Notes: generated from the letters alone by a model not told the origin. Counted from the stretch's first letter, positions 8,172 to 15,990 are shown. The stretch is 64,000 bases of DNA from G963669295 sp963669295 (GCA_963669295.1 OY769938.1:4092001-4156000), one strand, 5' to 3'. Numbers and translations are program-made.

Positions 8172-9584
8172 ATGAAAGAGCAGGAGAAGTATGAAGATGA
8201 GTCGTTTAGAGATTCCATTTCAACAGTAGACGACAAAGGGAAAAGGGTATGGGTTTACCCAAAAAAACCATCAGGCAAACTTACAAAGTACCGTAACATT
8301 GTAAGTATCGTACTGCTCGCTTTTTTATTTGGAGGGCCTTTTATCCGTATAGGAGGAGAACCTCTGCTGCTGATGAATATCATCGAACGCAAGTTCGTAA
8401 TCTTCGGTCAGGTATTTTGGCCACAGGACTTTGTAATCTTCGGGTTGGGAATGATTACAATGGTAGTATTCATTATCCTTTTTACAGTAGTTTATGGTCG
8501 TTTGTTTTGCGGATGGGTATGCCCACAAACGATATTCATGGAGAATGTATTTCGAAAAATTGAATATTGGATTGAAGGCGATTATACTCACCAAAAGAAA
8601 TTGAATAAAGGACCATGGACCAGGGAAAAAATACTCAAGAAAACGAGTAAACATATCCTGTTTTATCTCATTTCATTCATCATTGCCAATACTTTTTTAG
8701 CCTATGTTATTGGAAGCGATGAACTAATTAACATTATCACCGATCCACCTTCAGCACACGTTGCTGGATTAGTTTCAATCATCATTTTTTCACTCATATT
8801 TTATTTTATTTTTTCGCGCTTCCGCGAACAGGTATGCACGGTAGTATGCCCTTACGGACGATTACAAGGAGTGCTACTCGACAAAAAGTCGATTGTAGTA
8901 GCCTACGATTATATTCGAGGAGAAAAACGGGCGAAATTCAAAAAAAGTGAAGATCGGAAAGGTGTAAGTAAGGGTGATTGTATTGATTGTAACCAATGTG
9001 TTGCAGTTTGTCCAACGGGAATTGACATCAGAAATGGCACTCAAATGGAGTGTACCAATTGTACAGCGTGCATCGACGCCTGTAACTTTATGATGGAGAA
9101 GGTAGGGTTGGAAAAAGGGTTGATCCGCTACGATTCGGAAGAGGGTATTGCTAAAAAAGAACCTTTCAAGTTCAATACCCGGATTAAAGCCTATTCTGCT
9201 GTATTATTGCTATTGTGCACCATTTTGGTGGTCATGTTAACAACAAGAGATGATGTGGAAACTACAATTTTGCGTACTCCAGGAATGGTATATCAAGATC
9301 AAGGTGATGGTAACTTTAGTAATCTCTACAATTTTAAAATGATTAACAAAACCAATAATGATTTTTCCATCACACTTCAATTAGAGTCAGACAGTGGCGA
9401 AATTAAAATGGTAGGTGCTCCACAGCCACAACTTGAAAAACATGGAGTAGTGGAAGGAACCATGTTTGTTGTCATGCACCAACGAAACATAAAACAACTA
9501 AAAATGCCCATTGTGATTGGAGTTTATTCCGAAGGTCAATTAATTGAAACGGTAGAAACTTCTTTCCTTGGGCCAATGCAATAG
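8172..9584 (+). CDS. ccoG: Cytochrome c oxidase accessory protein CcoG (polyferredoxin)
   Basis: A 470-residue membrane iron-sulfur protein linked to copper reduction during cbb3 assembly (RdxA/FixG family). It shows FCGWVCPQTIFMENVFRKIE near residue 115, a second Cys motif VCTVVCPYGRLQGVL (about 220), and two ferredoxin-type clusters CIDCNQCVAVCPTGID and CTNCTACIDAC (about 270-305). Several hydrophobic helices surround these, and a C-terminal Ig-like FixG domain follows the last helix (residues about 350-470). It belongs to the cco operon: 9 bp after ccoP and 3 bp before ccoH. Confidence 0.95.
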   Translation: MKEQEKYEDESFRDSISTVDDKGKRVWVYPKKPSGKLTKYRNIVSIVLLAFLFGGPFIRIGGEPLLLMNIIERKFVIFGQVFWPQDFVIFGLGMITMVVFIILFTVVYGRLFCGWVCPQTIFMENVFRKIEYWIEGDYTHQKKLNKGPWTREKILKKTSKHILFYLISFIIANTFLAYVIGSDELINIITDPPSAHVAGLVSIIIFSLIFYFIFSRFREQVCTVVCPYGRLQGVLLDKKSIVVAYDYIRGEKRAKFKKSEDRKGVSKGDCIDCNQCVAVCPTGIDIRNGTQMECTNCTACIDACNFMMEKVGLEKGLIRYDSEEGIAKKEPFKFNTRIKAYSAVLLLLCTILVVMLTTRDDVETTILRTPGMVYQDQGDGNFSNLYNFKMINKTNNDFSITLQLESDSGEIKMVGAPQPQLEKHGVVEGTMFVVMHQRNIKQLKMPIVIGVYSEGQLIETVETSFLGPMQ

Positions 9585-9587
9585 CTT

Positions 9588-10013
9588 ATGAACTGGGGAT
9601 ATAAAATAACGATTTTCTTTACTGGGTTTGTCATCTTTATTTTGTTTATGGTTTATAAAACCACTACAGTAAAAAGTGAGTTAGTGGCCGAAAATTATTA
9701 CGAACAGGAGATAGAGTATCAGGATAAAATAGATAAAATCAAAAATGCTAAGTCGCTTGATGTAAGCATTCAAACTGAAGTAACAAATGAAGGTGTATTG
9801 GTTACCTTCCCTCAAAAGGAAGTATCGGGAGAACTTTATTTTTTCCGGGCTTCTGATCAACGTCTGGATTATAAAATACCCATTCAAACAGATAGCAGTG
9901 GAGTACAATTGGTACAAAGGGAGCATTTGATGCCTGGGTTTTATACCATAAAAGCGGATTGGATGTCTGATCTAGCTTATTACTCAGAGACACCCATTTT
10001 TATTCAGCCATGA
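9588..10013 (+). CDS. ccoH: FixH/CcoH family cbb3 assembly protein
   Basis: A 141-residue protein with an N-terminal membrane anchor (WGYKITIFFTGFVIFILFMV) and a periplasmic domain of beta strands. The motif AENYYEQEIEYQDKIDK (about 35-51) is a well-known FixH feature. FixH/CcoH helps assemble or stabilise cbb3 oxidase. Its stop overlaps the next start by 4 bp (ATGA at 10010-10013), which shows translational coupling to the TauE/SafE gene. Confidence 0.92.
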   Translation: MNWGYKITIFFTGFVIFILFMVYKTTTVKSELVAENYYEQEIEYQDKIDKIKNAKSLDVSIQTEVTNEGVLVTFPQKEVSGELYFFRASDQRLDYKIPIQTDSSGVQLVQREHLMPGFYTIKADWMSDLAYYSETPIFIQP

Positions 10014-10738
10014 TTTTTTGGACTGCTTTTACGTTAGGCTTATTGGGAAGCTTTCATTGTGTTGGGATGTGTGGGCCTATTGCTTTAGCGCTACCCCTTG
10101 GAAAGAATACAGGTTGGGGCAAACGTCTGCTGGGAGGAGTGCTATACAATGTGGGTAGAATACTTACTTACGCTGTAATGGGCGCGTTATTTGGCCTGTT
10201 GGGAAAAGGATTGGTAATGGCTGGTATTCAGCAATGGCTATCAATAGTGGTGGGCGTTTTGATGTTGGTAGCAGTTGTATTTATCTACTTTGTGAAAAAA
10301 AGATGGAAAGCAACAGGAACAATCTTTAAAGGAGTAGGCTGGATCAAACAACAGTTAGGGCATTTGTTTCATAAGCGTTCGCTATCGGCACTCTTTTTTA
10401 TTGGTTTATTGAATGGACTGCTTCCTTGTGGATTGGTTTACCTGGCTGTAGCTGGTGCGATAGCTGAAGGAACCATGCATCACGGAGCATTCTATATGAT
10501 GCTCTTCGGATTGGGGACATTACCAGCAATGTTGTTACTTACACAACTTGGTGCTTTCATTACCGTAAATATGCGAAACAAAATTCGTAAGGCGCTACCT
10601 CTTGCGGTTGTTATCATAGCAACGCTTTTTATACTAAGAGGGCTTAATTTGGGGATTCCCTATATAAGTCCTGAGATGAGTATGGAAGAACCTACGGTTA
10701 GTAATTGTTGTTCTACAACTACTTGTACTTCTCAATAA
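10010..10738 (+). CDS. TauE/SafE-like membrane protein of the cco operon (COG2836 type)
   Basis: A 242-residue polytopic membrane protein with six or so helices. It starts MIFWTAFTLGLLGSFHCVGM and has the paired small-residue and Cys motifs GSFHCVGMCGPIALALPLGK (about 14-33) and LNGLLPCGLVYLAVAGA (about 140-156), which are typical of the SafE/CcdA-like group found at the end of cbb3 clusters, where a role in copper or redox delivery is suspected. The C-terminus is a short Cys-rich tail (SNCCSTTTCTSQ) that could bind metal. Nominal 'sulfite exporter' naming in databases should not be taken as its function here. It is the last gene of the cco operon. Confidence 0.85.
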   Translation: MIFWTAFTLGLLGSFHCVGMCGPIALALPLGKNTGWGKRLLGGVLYNVGRILTYAVMGALFGLLGKGLVMAGIQQWLSIVVGVLMLVAVVFIYFVKKRWKATGTIFKGVGWIKQQLGHLFHKRSLSALFFIGLLNGLLPCGLVYLAVAGAIAEGTMHHGAFYMMLFGLGTLPAMLLLTQLGAFITVNMRNKIRKALPLAVVIIATLFILRGLNLGIPYISPEMSMEEPTVSNCCSTTTCTSQ

Positions 10739-10783
10739 AAAAGCGCAAGGCAAATCAATTCAATTTATCGATTCACCTCACGC
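10737..10783 (-). terminator. Imperfect hairpin with T-tract between convergent genes
   Basis: An imperfect inverted repeat (12 of 17 positions pair) spans 10743-10783, with GCG/CGC at the base. On the minus strand it is followed by six T residues (plus-strand A-tract 10737-10742). It would end the transcript of the metallo-beta-lactamase/rhodanese gene and may also serve the converging cco operon. Confidence 0.4.
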
Positions 10784-10808
10784 AATAATGATGTGTGAAA
10801 GAAAAGCG

Positions 10809-12197
10809 TTATGAGGCGCAAATGGCTGCTGTAAGTGGTGTTTCAGTTTGCGCTATGGCATCAATACCTCCATTGATATTTACAAGTTGCTTGAATCCAT
10901 GTTTACGGAATAGACTGGCAGCGACTACCGATCGATAACCGCTTTTACAGTAAACATAAAGTGTAGCATCAAGATCCAATTCTGCTGGTGGATGCATTAA
11001 GTAGTCGAGCGGGTAGTTTTTTGCTCCTTCAACGTGAGCTGCATCAAACTCTGCTGGTCGCCTAACATCCAATAACTGAATCCCATCGGGGGCTTGTTTT
11101 AATTCATTCGCATCAATAGTGGGGACGGTAACCATTGGTTTATCTGCTTTTTGCCATGTTGCAATGCCTCCCTCTAAATACCCTATAACCTGGTCATAGC
11201 CAACACGAGATAATCGGGTGATAACTTCTTTTATACGTTGGTCTTCTGCTACAATTAGTAAAGGTTGATCAAGTTGTTCTACCAGCGTTCCAACCCACAC
11301 CGCGAACGATCCATTTAAACCAATGGTGATCGCCCCCGGAATGTATCCCTTTATTACTTCTGACGGTGGACGGGTATCAATAACCAGTCCTCCTTGTTTC
11401 ATAGCGGCCTCAAATTCTTCAGCATTAAGCCCTTTATGACTACGTTCCATCACCACATCAAATCGTTCGTATCCCGACTTATTGAGTACGGCATTCTTAG
11501 GAAAATACTGAGGTGGTGGTAAAATGCCTTCTGTTACTTGTTGTATAAATGCATTTTTCGTTGGAGCTTTGAGTGCGTAGTTAACTTGTTTTTGGTGTCC
11601 TAGGGTATCTACGGTTTCAGTACTCAAATTTTTTCCGCATTGAGATCCTGCACCGTGGCCAGGATAGATTACAATATCGTCGCTTAAAGGCATGATCTTT
11701 TGATGCAATGAATCATAAAGAAGACCAGCTAAGTCTTCACGACTTAAATCTGACTTTACCGCCAGGTCAGGGCGCCCTACATCTCCAATGAACAAGGTGT
11801 CGCCAGTAAATAGAGCATGTTCCTTTCCATCTTCATCAAATAGCAAGAAGCTACTTGATTCCATAGTATGTCCTGGAGTATGTAATAACTTAATGCGGAT
11901 ATCCCCCAGGATGAATACCTCTTCATCTTTCGCTACATGAATGTCAAAATATGCCTGGGCAGTGGGGCCATATACGATGCTTGCCCCTGTTTCATGCGCT
12001 AAATCGACATGCCCAGATACAAAGTCGGCATGGAAATGAGTTTCGAAAATGTATTTCAATTGTGCTCCGTTTTGTTGAAGTAATTCCAGGTAGGGAGCTG
12101 TTTCTCTCAAAGGGTCAATAATGGCAGCTTCGCCATTTGATTCAATATAGTAGGCAGCCTCTGCAAGGCATGAAGTATATAATTGTTTAATTTTCAT
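10809..12197 (-). CDS. Metallo-beta-lactamase fold / double rhodanese sulfur-handling protein
   Basis: A 462-residue cytoplasmic protein. Residues 1 to about 240 are a metallo-beta-lactamase domain with HFHADFVSGH (about 53-62), TPGHTMES, GDTLFIGDVGRPDL and YPGHGAGSQCGK, the pattern of persulfide dioxygenases (ETHE1-like) that oxidise glutathione or other persulfides using one iron. Two rhodanese domains follow. The first (about 255-360) has VAEDQ where the active-site Cys loop should be and looks inactive. The second (about 370-455) keeps the loop YVYCKSGYRS with the catalytic Cys. The likely role is detoxification or use of sulfane sulfur. It is 9 bp downstream of hpf and shares that gene's promoter, so it is probably induced at low oxygen. 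Confidence 0.9.
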   Translation of the reverse strand: MKIKQLYTSCLAEAAYYIESNGEAAIIDPLRETAPYLELLQQNGAQLKYIFETHFHADFVSGHVDLAHETGASIVYGPTAQAYFDIHVAKDEEVFILGDIRIKLLHTPGHTMESSSFLLFDEDGKEHALFTGDTLFIGDVGRPDLAVKSDLSREDLAGLLYDSLHQKIMPLSDDIVIYPGHGAGSQCGKNLSTETVDTLGHQKQVNYALKAPTKNAFIQQVTEGILPPPQYFPKNAVLNKSGYERFDVVMERSHKGLNAEEFEAAMKQGGLVIDTRPPSEVIKGYIPGAITIGLNGSFAVWVGTLVEQLDQPLLIVAEDQRIKEVITRLSRVGYDQVIGYLEGGIATWQKADKPMVTVPTIDANELKQAPDGIQLLDVRRPAEFDAAHVEGAKNYPLDYLMHPPAELDLDATLYVYCKSGYRSVVAASLFRKHGFKQLVNINGGIDAIAQTETPLTAAICAS

Positions 12198-12206
12198 CTT
12201 AACTCA

Positions 12207-12512
12207 TTAATGAAGGTGATAGGCTTTTTCTTTTTGTTTGATTAATTGTTTTTTGAGCTTACGAGAGACGCTATCTACAGCCGCTTCAAAAGTGGTGGAG
12301 CGATCATGAGCAAAAACATCGTTACCAGGAACATGAACGTGCGCTTCAACTATCTTGTTTTCTCTGTGCTCACTATCCTTTTCTACTTTCAAAGTAACTT
12401 CTACTGCAGTAATTTGATCCCAATACTCTATTAATCGTCCCATGTGCTCTTGCACAAATTCTTTGAGAGGCTCTTGTGCTTTAAAATGTACTGATTGTAT
12501 GATAATATTCAT
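12207..12512 (-). CDS. hpf: Ribosome hibernation promoting factor, short form (HPF/RaiA family)
   Basis: A 101-residue protein with the beta-alpha-beta-beta-beta-alpha HPF fold. It starts MNIIIQSVHFKAQEPLKEFV, has the basic strand pair around VTLKVEKD and AHVHVPGNDVFAHDRSTTFE, and ends in a Lys-rich helix (SRKLKKQLIKQKEKAYHLH). It binds the decoding and P-site region of the small ribosomal subunit and causes dimerisation or silencing of ribosomes in stress. It lacks the C-terminal dimerisation domain of long HPF. It is first in a two-gene unit with the sulfur protein and divergent from hemN. The leader is about 43 nt from the inferred start at 12555. Confidence 0.93.
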   Translation of the reverse strand: MNIIIQSVHFKAQEPLKEFVQEHMGRLIEYWDQITAVEVTLKVEKDSEHRENKIVEAHVHVPGNDVFAHDRSTTFEAAVDSVSRKLKKQLIKQKEKAYHLH

Positions 12513-12559
12513 GATAAATTAGTTGTTTGGAGGTGATTGCTCTATTCCTTAATTTCTTA

Positions 12560-12655
12560 CAAAGTTGAGAAAGGATTTGAGGGATGAAAATGATGAAAAT
12601 CAGTTGTATGTTTGATTCGTAACAGGAATGTTCACACCCTTCAACGGTATTTTTG
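12560..12655. promoter_or_regulatory. Divergent hpf/hemN promoters with two shared CRP/FNR-type boxes
   Basis: Box A is ATGATGAAAATCAG (12590-12603, centre 12596.5). Box B is TTGATTCGTAACAG (12612-12625, centre 12618.5; one mismatch in the right half). The hemN -7 element TATTTTTG (12648-12655) ends 36.5 bp from box B. The hpf -7 element CAACTTTG (minus strand 12567-12560) ends 36.5 bp from box A. The two boxes are 22 bp apart, so each acts as the proximal site for one gene and the distal site for the other. Confidence 0.75.
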
Positions 12656-12680
12656 ATGCATGAAGTGTTAACACAACAAA

Positions 12681-14036
12681 ATGAACACGCAACTTATTCG
12701 AAAATACAATATCCCAGGACCACGATATACCAGTTATCCCACGGTGCCTTATTGGGATAACTCTCCAACACAAAAGGAATGGGCCGATCATGTAAAGCAG
12801 GCTTTCGATCATAGTAACGGTTGTAATGGCATTAGCCTATACATTCATTTACCTTTTTGTGAACGCTTATGTACTTATTGTGGTTGCAATACCCGTATTA
12901 CAGTAAATCATAAAGTTGAAGAGCCATACATTGAAACTTTGCTTAAAGAATGGCAATTGTATTTAACAGCTTTTGAGGCTCCTCCTAACATTAGTGAGAT
13001 ACATCTTGGAGGAGGCACCCCTACTTTTTTTAGTGCTAAAAACCTTAAGCGTTTGATTGACGGAATTACGGATCAGGCAACCTTAATACCAGAGGCCGAA
13101 TTGAGTATAGAAGGGCATCCTGGAAATACTACTATTGAACACTTACAAATATTATATCAGTTAGGGTTTAGGCGACTTAGCCTGGGGATTCAGGATTTTG
13201 ATCCCCGCGTGCAAGAAGTGATTAATCGAAAGCAATCATTTGAGGAAGTAAAATTAGTGACTGATAATGCAAGAGACATTGGTTTTACCTCGATTAATTT
13301 CGACCTGATTTACGGCTTGCCATTACAAACTAAATCAAGTGTAGCAACTACCATCGAAAAGGTACAAAAGTTAAGGCCCGATCGGATCGCCTTTTACAGT
13401 TACGCTCATGTACCATGGCTAAAACCCGCACAACGAGTATTTGAAGAGGGATTACCCGCTGATGAAGAAAAAAGAGCACTTTATGAATTAGGGAAAAACC
13501 TTTTCGAAACTGCAGGCTATGCTGAAATAGGAATGGATCATTTTGCCTTACCTTCGGACCCACTTTACAAAGCATTTCAAAGTAAGAAACTACATCGCAA
13601 TTTCATGGGGTATACGTCTAATTATACCAGGCTTATGGTGGGGCTGGGAGCATCTTCTATCAGTGATTCCTGGACTGGTTTTGTACAAAACATCAAGAAA
13701 GTAGAAGATTATACTGCTGCAGTTAATCAGGGGTTATTTCCTTTTTTTAGAGGGCATCAGTTGAATAAAGAAGACCTTGTATTAAGAACACACATATTAA
13801 ATATTATGTGTCATTTCGAAACCAGTTGGTATGATGATGCTTATCAAACGGAAGCGCTATATAGAGGTATTGATAAACTGTGGGCATTGAAAAATGATGG
13901 ACTGATAGTATTGAATCCATTTCATCTTGAAGTAACAGAAGGAGGAAAGCCTTTTGTGCGTAACATTTGTATGAGTTTTGATGCACGACTATGGCGCAAT
14001 AGCCCTGATACTTCAATTTTCAGTCAAACCGTATAA
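12681..14036 (+). CDS. hemN: Oxygen-independent coproporphyrinogen III oxidase
   Basis: A 451-residue radical SAM enzyme of heme synthesis that decarboxylates coproporphyrinogen III without O2. The 4Fe-4S site is CERLCTYCGC (about residues 60-69), with the extra downstream Cys typical of true HemN. The SAM-binding glycine loop is LGGGTPTFF (about 110), and the N-terminal YNIPGPRYTSYPTVPYW is also diagnostic for HemN rather than HemW. It is the expected partner of a cbb3 oxidase under low oxygen. The inferred start near 12660 gives a 21-nt leader. It appears monocistronic. Confidence 0.95.
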   Translation: MNTQLIRKYNIPGPRYTSYPTVPYWDNSPTQKEWADHVKQAFDHSNGCNGISLYIHLPFCERLCTYCGCNTRITVNHKVEEPYIETLLKEWQLYLTAFEAPPNISEIHLGGGTPTFFSAKNLKRLIDGITDQATLIPEAELSIEGHPGNTTIEHLQILYQLGFRRLSLGIQDFDPRVQEVINRKQSFEEVKLVTDNARDIGFTSINFDLIYGLPLQTKSSVATTIEKVQKLRPDRIAFYSYAHVPWLKPAQRVFEEGLPADEEKRALYELGKNLFETAGYAEIGMDHFALPSDPLYKAFQSKKLHRNFMGYTSNYTRLMVGLGASSISDSWTGFVQNIKKVEDYTAAVNQGLFPFFRGHQLNKEDLVLRTHILNIMCHFETSWYDDAYQTEALYRGIDKLWALKNDGLIVLNPFHLEVTEGGKPFVRNICMSFDARLWRNSPDTSIFSQTV

Positions 14037-14038
14037 GA

Positions 14039-14104
14039 ATGATTTCATTCATTTCCGGAGTTGATGTTTCTCATGTTTAATGCCTGTAATTCTTAAGAAT
14101 TTTA
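14039..14104 (+). promoter_or_regulatory. Tandem CRP/FNR-type boxes before the CBS-TerB-cupin operon
   Basis: Distal box ATGATTTCATTCAT (14039-14052, centre 14045.5) and proximal box TTGATGTTTCTCAT (14061-14074, centre 14067.5) are 22 bp apart. At the position predicted from the other promoters (14097-14104) the sequence is GAATTTTA, which matches only 4 of 6 defined -7 bases, so the core promoter is weak and may depend on the activator. Confidence 0.6.
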
Positions 14105-14146
14105 TGATAACAATTAAATGTAAAACAACATTTTAAAATCATCATC

Positions 14147-14566
14147 ATGAAACAACGAGAGCCTGTATCACACATTATGACTAAAGATTTGTATCAACTT
14201 AATCTATCCGATTCTTTACACAAGGCGAAGGAAATGTTTAACAACAATCATATCCGGCACTTACCTGTAGTTTCTGGAGGTAAGTTGGTAGGAATTCTTA
14301 GTCTGACTGATATTATGCGATTGAGTTTTGGTAGCAATTTTGGAGATGATCAAAAAGATGTAGATACTGCTATTTTTGACATGCTGGCTATTGGACAGAT
14401 CATGAAGAACGACCCCAAAACAGTTACTTCTACTACTACGATTAAAGAAACTGCGGAAACTTTGACAAAAGAGGAGTTTCATGCATTGCCAGTCGTAGAT
14501 GACGGGCAATTGGTAGGAATAGTAACAACAACAGACGTGATTCAATACTTGTTAGATCAATACTAG
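14147..14566 (+). CDS. CBS-domain pair protein
   Basis: A 139-residue protein made only of two CBS motifs (about 8-60 and 80-138). The repeats PVSHIMTKDLYQLNLSDSL and IGQIMKNDPKTVTSTTTIKE start each motif, and HLPVVSGGKLVGILSLTDI / ALPVVDDGQLVGIVTTTDV close them. Such stand-alone CBS pairs bind adenine nucleotides and act as energy sensors, but no partner is fused here. The gene is first in a tight trio with a TerB-like gene (4 bp gap) and a cupin (4 bp overlap). The paired regulatory boxes in front place it in the same putative low-oxygen group as hemN and cco. Confidence 0.9.
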   Translation: MKQREPVSHIMTKDLYQLNLSDSLHKAKEMFNNNHIRHLPVVSGGKLVGILSLTDIMRLSFGSNFGDDQKDVDTAIFDMLAIGQIMKNDPKTVTSTTTIKETAETLTKEEFHALPVVDDGQLVGIVTTTDVIQYLLDQY

Positions 14567-14570
14567 TTCG

Positions 14571-14945
14571 ATGGATGCATTACAAAACTTATTTTACGGC
14601 TTTGGGCATATTGCTTATGCAGTGGCCATGGCTGATGGAATAGTACAGCGAGAAGAACATGAAAAAGTTCATGATCTGGTTAAGGAAGGAATGCAAACGG
14701 TTGCTGTAGACTTTGACTATTCAGATATCATATTTCAAGTACTTGAAAAGGAGCACCTGGATGCGGAAACTACTTATAAGTGGGGAATTGATGCTATTAC
14801 CATGAGCAGTTATAAACTCAACGAAGAACTGATTGAAATGTTTACGAATACCTTGGCTAAAATAGCTGAGGCTTTCCCCCCCACAGAAAAAGTAGAGCAA
14901 AACTATATTGAGCAATTTGCACAAGATATAAAGCGATTAAAATGA
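14571..14945 (+). CDS. TerB-like protein
   Basis: A 124-residue all-helical cytoplasmic protein. The pattern YAVAMADGIVQREEHEKVHD near residue 16, with an acidic A-x-A-D-G-x-(V/I)-x-x-x-E motif, is that of the TerB/DjlA metal-binding helical fold. The family was named for tellurite resistance, but most members have no known job. The C-terminal helix is Glu/Lys-rich and ends AQDIKRLK. The gene lies between the CBS gene and a cupin gene in one transcription unit, and its stop overlaps the cupin start (ATGA, 14942-14945). Confidence 0.75.
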   Translation: MDALQNLFYGFGHIAYAVAMADGIVQREEHEKVHDLVKEGMQTVAVDFDYSDIIFQVLEKEHLDAETTYKWGIDAITMSSYKLNEELIEMFTNTLAKIAEAFPPTEKVEQNYIEQFAQDIKRLK

Positions 14946-15250
14946 GTGCTTTACCGGATCTTATGCATTTAACGGGACAACTGGACTATGACCCTGCTAA
15001 AGTAGGAAGCAAGCTGGTTATGAAGGTGAACAATGCACGCATTTATCTAATGGCATTGTGCAAAAACCAGAGCATTCCTGCACATACAGTTAGCGACAAT
15101 GCTTTTTTGATGGCTTTAGAAGGAGAAGCGATCCTTACCATTGGAAAGAACTTGTACGATCTTATTCCTGGCGTTGCTATTGAACTACCAGGAGGAGAAC
15201 CACATGCCATTAAAGCTTTGTCGAATTTTAAAATGGTAATCATAAGATGA
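14942..15250 (+). CDS. Small cupin-fold protein
   Basis: A 102-residue single-domain cupin. The core pattern is visible: a first motif around KNQSIPAHTVSDNAFLMALE (about 42-61), a glycine turn GEAILTIGKNLYDLIPG, and the second motif ELPGGEPHAIKAL with one clear His. The first motif has one His (PAHTVSDNAF) where active metal cupins normally have two plus a Glu, so metal binding is uncertain. It is coupled to the TerB-like gene by a 4-bp overlap. Its function is unknown. The family is used both for sensing small molecules and for enzymatic work. Confidence 0.8.
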   Translation: MSALPDLMHLTGQLDYDPAKVGSKLVMKVNNARIYLMALCKNQSIPAHTVSDNAFLMALEGEAILTIGKNLYDLIPGVAIELPGGEPHAIKALSNFKMVIIR

Positions 15251-15358
15251 TACGTAGGAGCAAAATTAATCACACGGTAGAAATGTTGTTGGTTTACATT
15301 ATTTGCTTGAGTACAATTACAGAATTGGTATTGTGGGTGTTGTGGGTTTTTTAGTACA

Positions 15359-15424
15359 ATGATAATTCTCAGTGTTGTAGTTGATACTTCTCATTTCCAT
15401 ACCAAAAGGGGACATCTAATTTTA
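15359..15424 (+). promoter_or_regulatory. Tandem CRP/FNR-type boxes and -7 element before the CDO-like gene
   Basis: Distal box ATGATAATTCTCAG (15359-15372, centre 15365.5) and proximal box TTGATACTTCTCAT (15381-15394, centre 15387.5) are 22 bp apart. The -7 element TAATTTTA (15417-15424, one mismatch) ends 36.5 bp from the proximal centre. The inferred start is near 15429, 12 nt before the ATG at 15441. Confidence 0.7.
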
Positions 15425-15440
15425 GCCAAAAGATTATTGC

Positions 15441-15857
15441 ATGGAAACATTAGCCATAAAAAACACCGATCAGCTTATTGATGCAATTAACGTTTGCCAA
15501 ACTGGCTTGTTTGAATATCGTGATGTGATTCATTCCATTGACTTTGGCTTTGAGGATGTGGAAAATCTGGCTCAATGGGATACGGAGAATTTCAATAGGA
15601 TTACGGTTGCGCATACTGATCGTTACGATCTGCAATTGTGTTGTTGGGAAAAAGGGCATCAAGCGCTTATTGAAGCTACAAGTCACGAACAAATTTGGGT
15701 ATATGTACTCAAAGGTTTTTTTGGCGTTAATGATGGTAAAACCATTAAGCAATTGGGAGAAGGTGATTGGATGCATACGCATGGGGAGTTGGAGCGGCTG
15801 GAGTTCGTTAATATGAGCAATAGATCAGCTACGTTACATCTTACCATTAGAAATTGA
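15441..15857 (+). CDS. Cysteine-dioxygenase-like cupin protein, probably without the metal site
   Basis: A 138-residue cytoplasmic protein. The segment RYDLQLCCWEKGHQALIEA followed by TSHEQIWVYVLKGFFGV (about residues 60-97) follows the pattern of type I cysteine dioxygenase (strand, 'CW-x-x-G-H', then a V-x-V-L-x-G strand), and a later 'GDWMHTHGELERLEFVN' resembles the second cupin motif. The paired His-x-His of the first motif in true cysteine dioxygenase is not intact, so catalysis is doubtful. The protein is also shorter than the usual near-200 residues. It is monocistronic, with its own tandem-box promoter and a strong terminator downstream. It could be a sensor or a divergent thiol dioxygenase. 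Confidence 0.5.
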   Translation: METLAIKNTDQLIDAINVCQTGLFEYRDVIHSIDFGFEDVENLAQWDTENFNRITVAHTDRYDLQLCCWEKGHQALIEATSHEQIWVYVLKGFFGVNDGKTIKQLGEGDWMHTHGELERLEFVNMSNRSATLHLTIRN

Positions 15858-15921
15858 TTCATTTTGACTAAAACATACCAAATCGATTTTATGGGGACAA
15901 CAATATTGGATTAGTTGTCTT

Positions 15922-15970
15922 GAACGGGCGGTTTCCTCAGGTGGTTCAAAGGGTCGCCCGTTCTTCTTTT
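15922..15970 (+). terminator. Rho-independent terminator between the CDO-like gene and TDO
   Basis: A 9-bp GC-rich stem GAACGGGCG (15922-15930) / CGCCCGTTC (15955-15963) with a 24-nt loop is followed by TTCTTTT (15964-15970). A smaller inverted repeat, GACAAC/GTTGTC (15896-15901 / 15914-15919), lies just before it. It ends the CDO-like transcript. It also lies only 20 bp before the TDO start, so any TDO transcript that begins upstream would have to read through it. Confidence 0.75.
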
Positions 15971-15990
15971 AAATGTAAAACACACACACT

